64,000 bases of DNA from NCBI GenBank assembly GCA_020634855.1, contig JACKAU010000002.1:310001-374000 (forward strand), given 5' to 3'. Below, in pieces: positions 43,342 through 53,694 of the stretch (its first letter is position 1; each line of letters begins with the position of its first letter). The position numbers and the translations under genes were made by a program. A model generated the notes under the pieces. That model did not search any database. It saw nothing but the letters and a program-made list of their open reading frames with translations, and was not told the DNA's origin. This DNA is from Anaerolineales bacterium (GTDB lineage: Bacteria > Chloroflexota > Anaerolineae > 4572-78 > J111).

Positions 43342-45747
43342 CTAACTATCAACTTTTTCTTGCGCCGGTACCGGCGTAGTGTAAAATTCTTCAGTTCTGT
43401 GTGGGATAACCGGCTGTTTGATCCCTTTGTCGGGCGATTTTTGGCCGAGGCGTAATTTCAACAAGCCGTACACGCCTAAGGCTGCCATCCCTAATACCGT
43501 AATTTCGCCCATCGTATCAAACCCTCTGAAGTCAACCAGGATCACGTTAACGACGTTATGTCCCCTGGCCAGAGTTAAACTGTTTTCAGCAAAATAGGGG
43601 GTCAGGCGGGAGTTGATCGGGAGGGCTGTTTCAATTAGGACCAGGGTTGTAATTAAAATACCGCCCGTCAACGAAATCACTAAATCTCTGGCGCGTTGAA
43701 ATCGCGTCGAGAAACCGGTAAAGGTCGGTAATTTGTAGAGGACAAGCACCAGTAAAATAACGCTCAAGGTTTCGATGGAGAATTGGGTCATCGCCAGGTC
43801 CGGCGCGCCAAAGAGAACAAACAACAAGGCAATGCAGAAACCAACCACGCCCAAACCGGCTACAGCGGTCAAACGTGAAGCCGTCCGTAGAACTAGCACC
43901 GTCGCGCCCAAAATAACCACCACCAATATAATCTCGTGCAGGTATACCTCGGTCATAGTGATTGCCGACAAATTCTGCAAAACACCCTGCGAGACCATTG
44001 TAATTCCGGCCAAACCGACCGTGGTTAAGATGGTGATAATCAGATAATAGCGTAAGTAACCACTCTGCAACACCCGGGTCTGCCATTTAGCAACCACCAT
44101 CATCCCGTCGAGCGACCACTTATACCACTGCTCCGGCCCAACGGCCGACACCGCATTAAGGGGAGCCACCACCCGGCCCAACGGGAGACGAATAAGGTAG
44201 ATACCAATCCCGCCTAGAAGCGTGACGGCGCTTAGCATAACAACGGTGCTGAGGGCTACAGGCAACATGTGGAGATGGACTTCCAGCGGCTCGGCCAGGA
44301 TGGCGCTGGCCGCCGGACTAGCAATCAGCTTGCCGAACTCTTCGACGGTAAACGGCAGCCCCCCCAGGATAAGCCCTAAACTGGCCAACGTGATCGGCCC
44401 GAGGCGCATACTCCAAGGGGCTTCGTGAGCGTGTTTGGGGGTTTTGATCGGCGGGCCAAAGAAGGGTTTAAGACTGACCATCCCCGCCGCGACAATCGTT
44501 AAGATATTCGTCACAATTGCCAGAATGGTTATCAGCAGGGGCAGAATATGGGCGTCTAGCGTGGCTTCGTAAATTAACTCTTTGGCGACAAAGCCCAGAA
44601 AGAGCGGTATACCGGACATCGAAGCCGCCGCCAAAACCGCCGCGGCCCCGTTAAAAGGCATCGCTTTGAGCAGCCCGCCTAGACGGGTGATGTGGCGCTC
44701 ACCGGTTTCGTGGTCGACCGCGCCGGCAATCATAAACAGCGAGCCTTTGTACATCGAGTGGACGACCAGATAGACCATCGCTGCTTCGACCGCCACCTCA
44801 CTACCCAGCCCCAGCAACATCATCAAGATGCCCAACGCGCTGACCGTCGAATAGGCCAGAATACGCTTAAGGTCGGTTTGCTGCCAGGCGATATAGGCTC
44901 CGATCACCATCGTGACCGCACCGAAGCCGGTGACGGCGTACAGCCAGGCTTCGGTGCCGCCTAAAACAGGGCTAAGGCGGGCCACCAAATAGACCCCGGC
45001 CTTGACCATCGTGGCCGAGTGCAGGTAGGCGCTAACCGGAGCCGGGGCGGCCATCGCGCCGGGTAGCCAGAAGTGGAACGGAAATTGGGCCGATTTGGTA
45101 AAGGCGCCAATCAGGATCAGGATCAATATGGGTAGGTAAAGCGCGTCGCCTTGAATGGCGTTGGCCTGCGCGAACAAATCGGATATTTCCCAACTGCCGC
45201 CTTGCAGCGCCAACATCACAAAGCCGGCCAGCATCACCAACCCGCCGGCCCCGGTCACCAGCAGCGCCTGGAGCGCCGCAAAGCGCGATTCTTCTTTCTC
45301 GTGGTAGTAGCCGATTAACATGTAGGAGGTAACACTAGTTAACTCCCAAAAGACAAAGAGCGACACCAAATTGTTGGAGAGTACCACGCCCAGCATCGAG
45401 GCCATAAACATCAGAATGTAGACGAAAAAGCGATTAACATCCTTATCGTGAGCCAGATAGCCGCTCCCATAGAGTACAATCAACGTCCCCACGCCGGTAA
45501 TGATCAACGAAAACAGCAGACTGAGGCCATCAACATAGAACGAGAGGGTGACATTAAGTGAGGGTATCCAAGTGTAGGTGTAGCTAACCGGTTCACCATG
45601 GGCCACAGGTTCAATGAAGCCAACGAAGTAACCAAATAGCGCCAAGGGTAAAATGGCCAGAATCCAACCTGTGGCGTCCCGGCCAATTTTATATAACCAG
45701 GGCGCCAATAGTGCCAAAACGAAACCGGATAAGACTGCTAGTAGCAT
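43342..45747 (-). CDS. mrpA: Mrp antiporter subunit A
   Basis: An 801-residue multi-helix subunit, the usual length for MrpA. The N-terminal 500 residues are NuoL-like: FFVYILMFMASMLGVVLSNN, FWELTSVTSYMLIG, and SAQFPFHFWLPGAMAAPAPV with VYLVVHSMYKGSLF. The last 190 residues match the C-terminal MrpA domains (GFCIALLFVLFGAPDLAMTQ and FRGFDTMGEITVLGMAALGV). The complex exchanges Na+ for H+ across the membrane for pH and salt balance. It is the first gene of a full seven-gene operon, mrpABCDEFG. The upstream gap 45748-45997 shows no gene. Confidence 0.96.
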   Translation of the reverse strand: MLLAVLSGFVLALLAPWLYKIGRDATGWILAILPLALFGYFVGFIEPVAHGEPVSYTYTWIPSLNVTLSFYVDGLSLLFSLIITGVGTLIVLYGSGYLAHDKDVNRFFVYILMFMASMLGVVLSNNLVSLFVFWELTSVTSYMLIGYYHEKEESRFAALQALLVTGAGGLVMLAGFVMLALQGGSWEISDLFAQANAIQGDALYLPILILILIGAFTKSAQFPFHFWLPGAMAAPAPVSAYLHSATMVKAGVYLVARLSPVLGGTEAWLYAVTGFGAVTMVIGAYIAWQQTDLKRILAYSTVSALGILMMLLGLGSEVAVEAAMVYLVVHSMYKGSLFMIAGAVDHETGERHITRLGGLLKAMPFNGAAAVLAAASMSGIPLFLGFVAKELIYEATLDAHILPLLITILAIVTNILTIVAAGMVSLKPFFGPPIKTPKHAHEAPWSMRLGPITLASLGLILGGLPFTVEEFGKLIASPAASAILAEPLEVHLHMLPVALSTVVMLSAVTLLGGIGIYLIRLPLGRVVAPLNAVSAVGPEQWYKWSLDGMMVVAKWQTRVLQSGYLRYYLIITILTTVGLAGITMVSQGVLQNLSAITMTEVYLHEIILVVVILGATVLVLRTASRLTAVAGLGVVGFCIALLFVLFGAPDLAMTQFSIETLSVILLVLVLYKLPTFTGFSTRFQRARDLVISLTGGILITTLVLIETALPINSRLTPYFAENSLTLARGHNVVNVILVDFRGFDTMGEITVLGMAALGVYGLLKLRLGQKSPDKGIKQPVIPHRTEEFYTTPVPAQEKVDS

Positions 45748-45997
45748 TGATGGGGTTGCCTCTATATTTATTTTGGATGATGGTCAAATTTGAGAGATTT
45801 ATGGTATCTCAAATTAAAGTGCGGTGACTTACGGCCTTTAGCTCAAGGAAAGCAGCTCATGTTCCTACGCCTTTGATAGGAAGTTGGTGCAGAAACGCCG
45901 TATTTCATTGAAAGTAAGTGTTGAGAAAGCTAAAGTAAGTCTATCCCAAAGCCCGGTTCATAACCTTTAACATGTAAGCCATTTCCTGTCAAATTTT

Positions 45998-48900
45998 TCA
46001 CAATGACTTGGAAATAGGGGAAGAACCGGAATATTGGTTTTGATGAATTGGCAAGGCAAAGGTAAAGGTGCTGCCTTCGCCAAAAACGCTCTCTAACCAG
46101 ATGCGGCCGTGGTGTTTTTCAATAATCCCTTTAGCGATGGCCAGCCCCAAACCGGTCCCTTTGACTTTAAGGGCGTGTTCGCCCTGGACGCGGTAGAATT
46201 TTTCAAAAACATGAGGTCGATCGGTCACCGGGATGCCCACACCCGTATCTGCTACCTGCACCAAAACTTCGCCGTTCTGGGTAAAGGTATCAACGGTCAC
46301 CTGACCATTTTCGAGCGTATATTTAATGGCGTTGCCGACCAAATTATGAACAACCTGCCGAATACGCATTTCGTTGGCCATAATCGGCGGTAGATTTGAC
46401 CCAAAGGTTTGGAGGAGCCGAATCTGTTTATTTTCGGCCTGGGGGTAAAGACTGTTTACAACGTCTTCAACAATAGAAGCCAGATCACAAATAACCATGT
46501 CCATATCGATCCCGGCATCGATTTTGCCGACATCGAGCATATCTTCAATAAAATCGGCCATGACCCGCACCCGCCGCTCAATGGTACCCAACAGTTCGCG
46601 TTGATCACTATTGATATCACCCATTTCGGTAATCAAATTGGTAGCCATTAGAATGTTGGACAGGGGTGCGCGCAGATCATGAGAGACGGTATTGACGAAA
46701 TCACTCTTGAGTTGATCCAACTCCTTGAAGTGACTGACATCTTGCATGGTAGCGACCCAACCAATCCCTCTCGTTTCACCGGCCGATACCGGCGACAGGT
46801 TGGCAAAGAAGGTGCGCCCGTCAGACAACGCAATTTCACCGGTACGTTTACCGCCCCGCATAGCGCTATGAAATAAATTGATGAGGGCCGTAGTCACGGT
46901 ACTTTCTGAGAGCAGTCGGCCAAATTGCGACTCCTGAACGCCCATCACTTCTCTGGCCGCCGGATTATCAAGAACAATTTGTCCTTTGCGATTGACGACG
47001 AGAATGGCATCGGTGCTGCTCGACAAAATAGCCGCCAGCCTGGCTCGCTCTTGTTCGACTTGCTGAAACAGGTGCGCATTTTCCACCGCCACCGAAATTT
47101 GCGAGACGGTTAGCGAAAAAATGCGGAGGATATCCTCGCTGAGGGCTTCGCCTTTACCAAAAGCCACATAAATAAGCCCTTGCGCGTCCCGTCGCGTTAA
47201 GATGGGCAAAGACATGATCTTAACCGGCTGCCAATCAGCCGGCACGGGAATGTTGCCCGGAATAATTTTTGTATCGATGATATCAACCGGCCGATCCGTC
47301 TCGCGCAGATCGCTAAAGGTCGTGATCAGCTTATCAATGATCATATCGCCCTGCTGAAAGTCAAACGGAACCGCTGCTCCTACATACGCGCCTTCTTCGC
47401 CCAGAATAATCACGCCTTGAATATCGCCGGGCAGTAGCCGGGGAATCACATTGAGGGTTGTCTCGAAAATAAGCTGAAGTTGGGTGGTTGAGATAACCAT
47501 TTCACCCAACCGGTTGAGCAGTTGCAGTTCCGTATTGCGTTGTTCCATCGCATCGATCAGCAGCGCTTTTTCAATGGCGATGCCAATCTGAGGTGCGAGT
47601 TGCTCTAAGAGTTCCAATTCGCGGAGACCGTACAAGCCGGGTTGGCGACTACCCAGATTAAAAGAGCCGAAGGGCCGATGTTTAGCCGTAAGTGGCACGG
47701 TGACTTTGGACTTGATGTGATCGACGGCAAAGATCTTGTCGTCGGGAAAAACCTTTTTGTCAGGCTTGGGTTGAGATAGGTTTGGCTCGATATAGCCTTG
47801 GCCCAGTTCCATAATCTGCGCCAGACGCGACCGTTCAAGATGGGTGTAATAAGGCTGTTCGACACAGCCAAACTCGCTGAATAGCCACTGCCGCACATAA
47901 TGCCCCGAGTCATCCAGGCGCGAGATACTAATATGATCGAAGCTAAATAAACGGCTGAACTGCTTAAAGATAATTTTGGCCGTTTCCGACAGACCATGGC
48001 CGGCATTAATTGCGGCGGTAACCGTACTGATAATCTGGTTGATGTGCGCCCGCATTTGAGCGTCTTCGTAAAGGGCCACGTTTTTCAGAGCGACGCTCAA
48101 GGCCGCCACCATCGACACCAGCAGGTCCTGGTCGTCCTCATTGAAGACGCCGTTACGCTTGTTCAAAACCTCCAGCGCACCAATAGGTCGCCCCTGAATA
48201 ACTAACGGCACACACAACACGGAAATCGTTTCAAACCCGGTGGCCTCATCAATCTTTGGCGAAAACCGCCAATCGGCCTTAACGTCATTGACGATGACCG
48301 CCTTGTTATGTTGAGCTACCCACCCGGCAATTCCTTCGCCCAGTTTAAGACGGTAGGAGGTAATCTGTTTGTGTTCACCACGAAGAGTTACCTTGAACGT
48401 GAGTTCTCCGGATTTTTCATCGACCAGCAGCAGCGAACCGGCCTCGACCTCTAAAATCGTATTGATTCCGGTCATGGTGCGCTGGATGACGTCATCGATA
48501 TCTAGAGACGAAGTAATCGTCTGGGCAATCCGGTTAAGCATAATCAGCGCTTCGGTGTCCCGTCGGGTGCGCAATTTGAGAAAATCGATCTGCAAGCCCT
48601 GAGCGAGACTACTGCCCAAATACATCAGGATTTTTCTCACCTCTTCTGATGAGGCCCAACAGTTCGATCGGCTGCCAACCATATAAGCCCCCAAAAGGTG
48701 GTGATCGGCAACAAGGGGAATAATCGCCACCGGCTCGATGCCAAAAATATCGAGCAGTGAGTCTGATAAATCCGCGTCAATTGAGGCATCGGACGAAGAT
48801 GACTTAAAAAAAGGGGTTTGGCTGGTCATTACCCGGCCCAGCAAGGTGTCGATCAGCCGGCCGGCCTCTGCGGGAGGGGCATCATCTATGACCGTAATTC

Positions 48901-49132
48901 GCGCCTGGGGGGCAATTCTGAGCGGTGTTCGGATGAGACCAACCGAGCAGGTCGGTAAAAGATTGGTTGTAAAAACCCAGATGGCATCGGCATTAAGTAG
49001 ATCGATCAAAACATCGTTAATGGCTGATATTCTTTGCGTTAACAAGGATGGTTCGTTGAAAATAGCCGAGATTCTATTCAAAGCTGGCAATATTGAAGTT
49101 AATGAGTCTAGCTTGGTTAGATGTGTACTCAT
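45998..49132 (-). CDS. Soluble multi-GAF/PAS sensor histidine kinase
   Basis: A 1044-residue protein from ATG 49132, preferred over TTG 49147. Four GAF-like domains occupy about residues 20-200, 205-360, 375-530 and 540-690; the second (GEGIAGWVAQHNKAVIVNDV) is the best preserved. A PAS domain (about 700-800) comes before the transmitter with H818 (NTVSHDLRAPLSNI), an N-box (LVGNAIKYT) and VADTGVGI with GTGLGLAIAKG. No membrane helix or receiver is present. The kinase probably responds to small ligands or redox state; its partner is not adjacent. It is divergent from another GAF/PAS kinase. Confidence 0.93.
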   Translation of the reverse strand: MSTHLTKLDSLTSILPALNRISAIFNEPSLLTQRISAINDVLIDLLNADAIWVFTTNLLPTCSVGLIRTPLRIAPQARITVIDDAPPAEAGRLIDTLLGRVMTSQTPFFKSSSSDASIDADLSDSLLDIFGIEPVAIIPLVADHHLLGAYMVGSRSNCWASSEEVRKILMYLGSSLAQGLQIDFLKLRTRRDTEALIMLNRIAQTITSSLDIDDVIQRTMTGINTILEVEAGSLLLVDEKSGELTFKVTLRGEHKQITSYRLKLGEGIAGWVAQHNKAVIVNDVKADWRFSPKIDEATGFETISVLCVPLVIQGRPIGALEVLNKRNGVFNEDDQDLLVSMVAALSVALKNVALYEDAQMRAHINQIISTVTAAINAGHGLSETAKIIFKQFSRLFSFDHISISRLDDSGHYVRQWLFSEFGCVEQPYYTHLERSRLAQIMELGQGYIEPNLSQPKPDKKVFPDDKIFAVDHIKSKVTVPLTAKHRPFGSFNLGSRQPGLYGLRELELLEQLAPQIGIAIEKALLIDAMEQRNTELQLLNRLGEMVISTTQLQLIFETTLNVIPRLLPGDIQGVIILGEEGAYVGAAVPFDFQQGDMIIDKLITTFSDLRETDRPVDIIDTKIIPGNIPVPADWQPVKIMSLPILTRRDAQGLIYVAFGKGEALSEDILRIFSLTVSQISVAVENAHLFQQVEQERARLAAILSSSTDAILVVNRKGQIVLDNPAAREVMGVQESQFGRLLSESTVTTALINLFHSAMRGGKRTGEIALSDGRTFFANLSPVSAGETRGIGWVATMQDVSHFKELDQLKSDFVNTVSHDLRAPLSNILMATNLITEMGDINSDQRELLGTIERRVRVMADFIEDMLDVGKIDAGIDMDMVICDLASIVEDVVNSLYPQAENKQIRLLQTFGSNLPPIMANEMRIRQVVHNLVGNAIKYTLENGQVTVDTFTQNGEVLVQVADTGVGIPVTDRPHVFEKFYRVQGEHALKVKGTGLGLAIAKGIIEKHHGRIWLESVFGEGSTFTFALPIHQNQYSGSSPISKSL

Positions 49133-49371
49133 CCGATTGTAAAACAATCTAAATCTACTACGTAAATATTTGTTGCTGTTAAGTTGGCCTCAAGGGTTTA
49201 CAAGTTGGCAATCAAGGTCGGTACTCTTGCCGAGCTGGTTAGCGTGTAGGCTCACCAAGAATAAGTATACCCATCTTAATCAGGGCTGGCAACCTCTCAC
49301 CAAGTTTGTATACGCCCATGATTTCGCGGCCCGGCAATTCGATAATTTGACTCGCCAATACTGCAAGCAAT

Positions 49372-49380
49372 TGGTATAAT
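49372..49380 (+). promoter_or_regulatory. Extended -10 promoter
   Basis: TGGTATAAT (49372-49380) fits an extended -10 and would give a leader of about 75 bases before ATG 49461. It lies in the 328-base gap between the two divergent kinases, which holds no other recognisable feature. Confidence 0.55.
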
Positions 49381-49460
49381 AGATCATGGGCCGAAATATA
49401 TCGATAAACTAATCTAAACTATGTTGAATTAATCTCACGTAGATTTCTTTAAATATTCCC

Positions 49461-51224
49461 ATGAACGACACGAACAAGACTAGAAACCAATTACTAATTG
49501 AACTAAACCTCCTCCGCCAACGCGTCGCCGAGCTTGAATATCAAAATAGTATCTGGCAGCAAGCCGAAGCAGAGCGCCAATGGCTGCAAAAAGTTGATCA
49601 CCTCAAGCAGGATACGTCCGCTGCGTTGCATTGGGCCGGCACCACCCTTAGCAGTATTTTGAGCTACGAGAAAGTTCTTGACGAAATTCTGGAGCAGGTA
49701 AGGCGGTTAGTACCTTGTACTGCCGCGTGTATGTTGATTTTAGGTGGTAAAACGACTCGCATGTTTCGCTCGCACGGCTATCAGGATTCCGATACTTTTA
49801 CTTCATTTAAATCGACGCCCCTAAATTTTTCGCAAATCCCCATTCTAGATAAGGTGCGAAACACGGGCTGGCCGCTGGCCTCTCCCAATGTTGATGAAGA
49901 CGATGTATGGGTGATGATGGCTGACCAGAGTTGGATCAGATCATCAATTTGCCTGCCTATCCGCACAACCAGTAGAATGTTAGGTTTTTTACGTCTTGAT
50001 AGCAGCATCCCCGGCTTTTACACCCAAATGGAAGCCGAACGTCTTTTTGCATTTGCCAATCAAGCAGCCATTGCTATGAAAAATGCCCAACTTCATGAAC
50101 GATCTCGCAAAGAAATCGTCAATCGGGTAAAAGAACTAAAAAAAGAACGCAATTTTATTGCTACGGTGCTTGATACCACCGACGCCCTGGTTGTGGTGAC
50201 CGACGCTGAGGGCAAAATCGTTCAATTTAACCGAGCCTGCGAGGCAGCAACAGGTTATACCTTGGCTGAAGTTAAGGATACCATCCTGGCGGACGTCTTA
50301 TTAGTTCCCCGAGAATGTCAAACCGTTAAAACGGCGTTAGAAGCTCTTAATTCCGGTCAGCCCCCGGTAATTTACGAAAATCAGTGGCAAACTAAAGCGG
50401 GCGATCGCCGCCTCATTGCATGGTCCAGTACCGGGCTGTTCGATAAAAACGGTAATATTGACCATATCGTCAGCACCGGCACAGATATTACTGAACAAAA
50501 ACAAACTCAAGAAGAACGAGAGAAGCTCATTGATGAGCTTGAAGCTTTTGCCCACACCGTTGCCCACGATCTACAAGAGCCACTCGCGCCTATAATTGGA
50601 TTTGCCGATGCGACCAGTCATTACTATGGAACGCTGTCAGAGGTAGAGATTAAGCAAAATTTAGAAGCGATTGTTAAAAACGGTCAAAAAATGAGTACCA
50701 TTATCAACGAGCTGCTGCTGTTGGCCGGTGTCCGCCAACGGCAAGTCGAGTTGACGCCGTTGGATATGGATAAAATTGTGGCCGAAGTGAAACAACGTTT
50801 ATCGTATATGCTCGAACAACAGCAAGGGCAAATTAAGCTACCAGATAATTGGGAGACGGCGTTGGGCTACGCCCCTTGGGTTGAAGAGGTGTGGGTCAAT
50901 TACCTAAGCAATGCGCTAAAGTACGGCGGCGAGCCGCCCCGGCTGGAACTCGGCTCAACCCGGCTGGCCGATGGCATGGTCAAGTTTTGGGTCCGCGATA
51001 ACGGGCCGGGGCTACCTCCGGGAGATTGGGCCGATTTATTTACCCCTTTTACTCGGTTGGATCATAGTCTATCGAAAGGTCATGGTCTGGGGTTATCTAT
51101 CGTCCGGCGTATCATTGAGCGACTCGGCGGCCAGGTGGGGATCGAAAGCTTGAGTCCAGGCCAGGGCAGCATTTTTAGTTTTACCCTTCCCGCCGGGGAG
51201 CAATCAATGCCCAAAGCGGCCTAA
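49461..51224 (+). CDS. Soluble GAF-PAS histidine kinase
   Basis: A 587-residue kinase. A coiled coil (8-50) is followed by GAF (about 60-212), PAS (about 232-350, LDTTDALVVVTDAEGKIVQF), and a transmitter with H369 in HTVAHDLQEPLAPIIGFAD. The DLQEPL form of the H-box is typical of phytochrome-like kinases. ATP-binding motifs are YLSNALKYGG, VRDNGPGL and GHGLGLSIV. The GAF lacks an obvious bilin cysteine motif. No clear RBS precedes the ATG. Its partner is not adjacent. Confidence 0.92.
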   Translation: MNDTNKTRNQLLIELNLLRQRVAELEYQNSIWQQAEAERQWLQKVDHLKQDTSAALHWAGTTLSSILSYEKVLDEILEQVRRLVPCTAACMLILGGKTTRMFRSHGYQDSDTFTSFKSTPLNFSQIPILDKVRNTGWPLASPNVDEDDVWVMMADQSWIRSSICLPIRTTSRMLGFLRLDSSIPGFYTQMEAERLFAFANQAAIAMKNAQLHERSRKEIVNRVKELKKERNFIATVLDTTDALVVVTDAEGKIVQFNRACEAATGYTLAEVKDTILADVLLVPRECQTVKTALEALNSGQPPVIYENQWQTKAGDRRLIAWSSTGLFDKNGNIDHIVSTGTDITEQKQTQEEREKLIDELEAFAHTVAHDLQEPLAPIIGFADATSHYYGTLSEVEIKQNLEAIVKNGQKMSTIINELLLLAGVRQRQVELTPLDMDKIVAEVKQRLSYMLEQQQGQIKLPDNWETALGYAPWVEEVWVNYLSNALKYGGEPPRLELGSTRLADGMVKFWVRDNGPGLPPGDWADLFTPFTRLDHSLSKGHGLGLSIVRRIIERLGGQVGIESLSPGQGSIFSFTLPAGEQSMPKAA

Positions 51225-51295
51225 TCAATCCCATTCTCCTTCAATACAGTCCCGACAGGCCCGGCTGCGGCGGTCAAGAGCCAATGATAGTTCCC

Positions 51296-52804
51296 CTAAT
51301 CTGTTCCCATATTTTCGGTTTCAATCTCGCCCGGCGAAAATTGATAGCGATAGACATCGACGCGGGTGAAATGGGTTTCCTCGACCAAGGCGGCGTTTTC
51401 ATCCAGCCAGGCCCGCACCATCCGGCGTCGGTCCCACTGCTCCTCCTCGGAAACCACCAGCCACAGTTCTGACAGATTGGCGGTCAAACGCCGCATATTG
51501 GTCGCGACCACCTGCTCCGTTTTGCCGTCATTAGTCCATAAGCCTTCGATCAGTTGATACTTGTAAGGATAGTAGTAACCAAAGGTATATTGTAAATAGG
51601 GCATCTGGAACATGATAACTGCCGGTCGTCGGGGTTGTTCGATTAAATATTCAGCCGCGGCTCGAAAATCGGCCTTGATCGGCTGGCGCTGCTGCTGCCA
51701 AATGCCGATCAGATTGACCGCCAGAACCAACCCCAAGCACAAAGCCGCTAACCGGCGTGAATGGTATCGAATCAGCACAATCCCCAAAACCACTACCAAA
51801 TAGAACGCCGGCGTAATGTAAATCAGATAGCGATCTTCAAAAACCGGGACGCGCAGCGAAACGATATAAACCGCCAGCGGCGGGATCAGCGTCCAGCCGG
51901 CCAATACCAGACGTCTCGACAGAGTCACTCCCTCGGAAGTTGCTCGCGGATTAATGATGACTAAACCGCACAGAAACAGAAATACAAACAGCAAAATCGG
52001 CATTATCCCCAACGACCGGATTAACCCGCCGCTGTAGAGTTGCAACAGGATATTAATTTCCCGGCGCAAGGGGTAAAACGGATGACCGAGGTTGCCGCCT
52101 CTCATTAATACCGGCAGTTGCCAGATAACCAAGGGTAAGTAAGGCAGAGTTAAACAGGCTATACTGATCGTCCATGCCCGCCAGTGACGGCGCACATCTA
52201 CCCATCGAATCAGCGCCACCGCCCCGTATACCCCCAACATCAACGGCGACAAGATGTGCAGATAAAATGACAAACTGGTCGCCAGAACAAACACCACCCA
52301 CCACCGCCTCTCACCGTCCGCCAGCGCCCGCAGATAGGCTATCATCGCCACAGTCACCACCACCAGCAATATGGCGTACATTTTCGCCTCTTGCCCATAC
52401 CAGATCAAGTAAGGTGAGGTCGCCAGTAACAGACTTACCAACAGGCCGCTGCGTCGGCTAAAACCCATTTGTCGGGCTAAGATATACCCTAAGGGGACCA
52501 TCAGCGTTCCAAAAACAGCCGAAGGGAAGCGCAAAGCGAATTCACTGTCTCCGGTTAGATTGCGCCAGGAGCGGAGCAGCAAAAAATAGAGGGGGCCGTT
52601 GTGACCCGTTTGAAACAAACCGGTTAGCAAAGCACGCAGTGGCCAACTGGAAAAGCGAATCGCATCCACTTCATCGCGCCACAAGCTCTGAGAGCTTAAG
52701 GTCGCTATTCTCAACAAAAAAGCGACACCGGTCAGGCTAAGCAGCAGCCTGTGTGTCGCTTTTGAACTTCTTAAAATGTTAAGATTCGAGACGGATGAAA
52801 ACAA
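51296..52804 (-). CDS. GT39-type membrane glycosyltransferase
   Basis: A 502-residue polytopic protein with about ten helices. The first loop has the acidic pair D44-E45 in LWRDEVDAIRFSSWPLRALL, then GHNGPLYFLLLRSWRNL, and YGQEAKMYAILL, as in PMT/ArnT-like enzymes that use polyprenyl-phosphate sugars. The last 100 residues are soluble and extracytoplasmic. It is convergent with the kinase gene before it and follows an acidic membrane protein by six bases, which may be its substrate or partner. Confidence 0.87.
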   Translation of the reverse strand: MFSSVSNLNILRSSKATHRLLLSLTGVAFLLRIATLSSQSLWRDEVDAIRFSSWPLRALLTGLFQTGHNGPLYFLLLRSWRNLTGDSEFALRFPSAVFGTLMVPLGYILARQMGFSRRSGLLVSLLLATSPYLIWYGQEAKMYAILLVVVTVAMIAYLRALADGERRWWVVFVLATSLSFYLHILSPLMLGVYGAVALIRWVDVRRHWRAWTISIACLTLPYLPLVIWQLPVLMRGGNLGHPFYPLRREINILLQLYSGGLIRSLGIMPILLFVFLFLCGLVIINPRATSEGVTLSRRLVLAGWTLIPPLAVYIVSLRVPVFEDRYLIYITPAFYLVVVLGIVLIRYHSRRLAALCLGLVLAVNLIGIWQQQRQPIKADFRAAAEYLIEQPRRPAVIMFQMPYLQYTFGYYYPYKYQLIEGLWTNDGKTEQVVATNMRRLTANLSELWLVVSEEEQWDRRRMVRAWLDENAALVEETHFTRVDVYRYQFSPGEIETENMGTD

Positions 52805-52810
52805 GAGGGC

Positions 52811-53401
52811 TTAGTAAATTTCTTCTCTAGTCATTTTGGTTCGACCACGAATTTGTAAAAACAAGAAAACGAGCGGAATGAGCAAAAATAATCCGATGCC
52901 ACAGCACAACCAGACATAAGCGGTGGAAACCACCACCGTATCAATCAATTCAGCCTGATCTAAAATAAAATTCGGCGAGCCTCCATCGTCACTCGCTTCA
53001 TCACGCTCTAACCTCACCGGACGTGGCTCGGCGGCAGCCGGTTGAGCCACGGCTGGGTCGCTGCCCACCGGCTCATCAGGGCTGACCGGTGATCCAAATT
53101 GTGTATCTGGTTCGACAACAGGTTCTTCAACTGGGGCCGACTCAAAAGGCGCCGGTTCCGCCGGTACCGGCTCAGATTGAGATCCCTCTTCAGACGGAAC
53201 ATCACCCTGCTCAACCGGTTCTTCGGGAGCAAACGGCTCAGGTTGAACCGGCTGAACCTCTTCGACAACCGGAGAAACGGGCGATTGAAAAAGGGCACCT
53301 GCCAAGGCTCCGTTTGAAACAAAGAGCGTTATAAAAATAGCGACAATAAAAAGGACGGCTAAACGCCGCAGTCCGATAGACTGTAAAGTCTGTTGATTCA
53401 T
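52811..53401 (-). CDS. Proline/glutamate-rich secreted protein with C-terminal membrane helix
   Basis: A 196-residue protein. Residues 1-35 are a signal peptide, 40-140 a low-complexity outside region rich in Pro, Glu and Val with repeated SPVSP, and about 158-184 a membrane helix with two cysteines (WLCCGIG), followed by a short basic tail. The outside part looks like an extended stalk. It is cotranscribed with the GT39 enzyme (six bases apart), so it may be a target for sugar addition on Ser or Thr. No family recognised. Confidence 0.75.
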   Translation of the reverse strand: MNQQTLQSIGLRRLAVLFIVAIFITLFVSNGALAGALFQSPVSPVVEEVQPVQPEPFAPEEPVEQGDVPSEEGSQSEPVPAEPAPFESAPVEEPVVEPDTQFGSPVSPDEPVGSDPAVAQPAAAEPRPVRLERDEASDDGGSPNFILDQAELIDTVVVSTAYVWLCCGIGLFLLIPLVFLFLQIRGRTKMTREEIY

Positions 53402-53534
53402 AAGCGTTGCATTTCTCCTTCTTGGCCATCTTTGTAATAGGTATAACTGATTCCCATTCGACTACTACAAAGACTCCGCTATTATAACTATATAAAAGCG
53501 CTTTAGCCAATTCTTTGTAAAGGTAATCATGATT

Positions 53535-53585
53535 GTGACTGATTCAGGGAATTAAACAAGACATGCCGAGGAATTTGGCAGTCAC
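53535..53585. repeat. Inverted repeat, GTGACTG family
   Basis: GTGACTG (53535-53541) is mirrored by CAGTCAC (53579-53585). It shares its core with the pairs at 35218 and 39538. It lies in the gap between the stalk protein and the small membrane gene. Confidence 0.45.
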
Positions 53586-53694
53586 CCGAAAGCACACCAG
53601 AAGCAGAAGTCGCTCAGAGATACCGAGAGCCTACCGGGCTAATAGCCAGGCAGGTCCACAGGTTATGTTTGAGCAGGTCATCCCACCCAACGGA

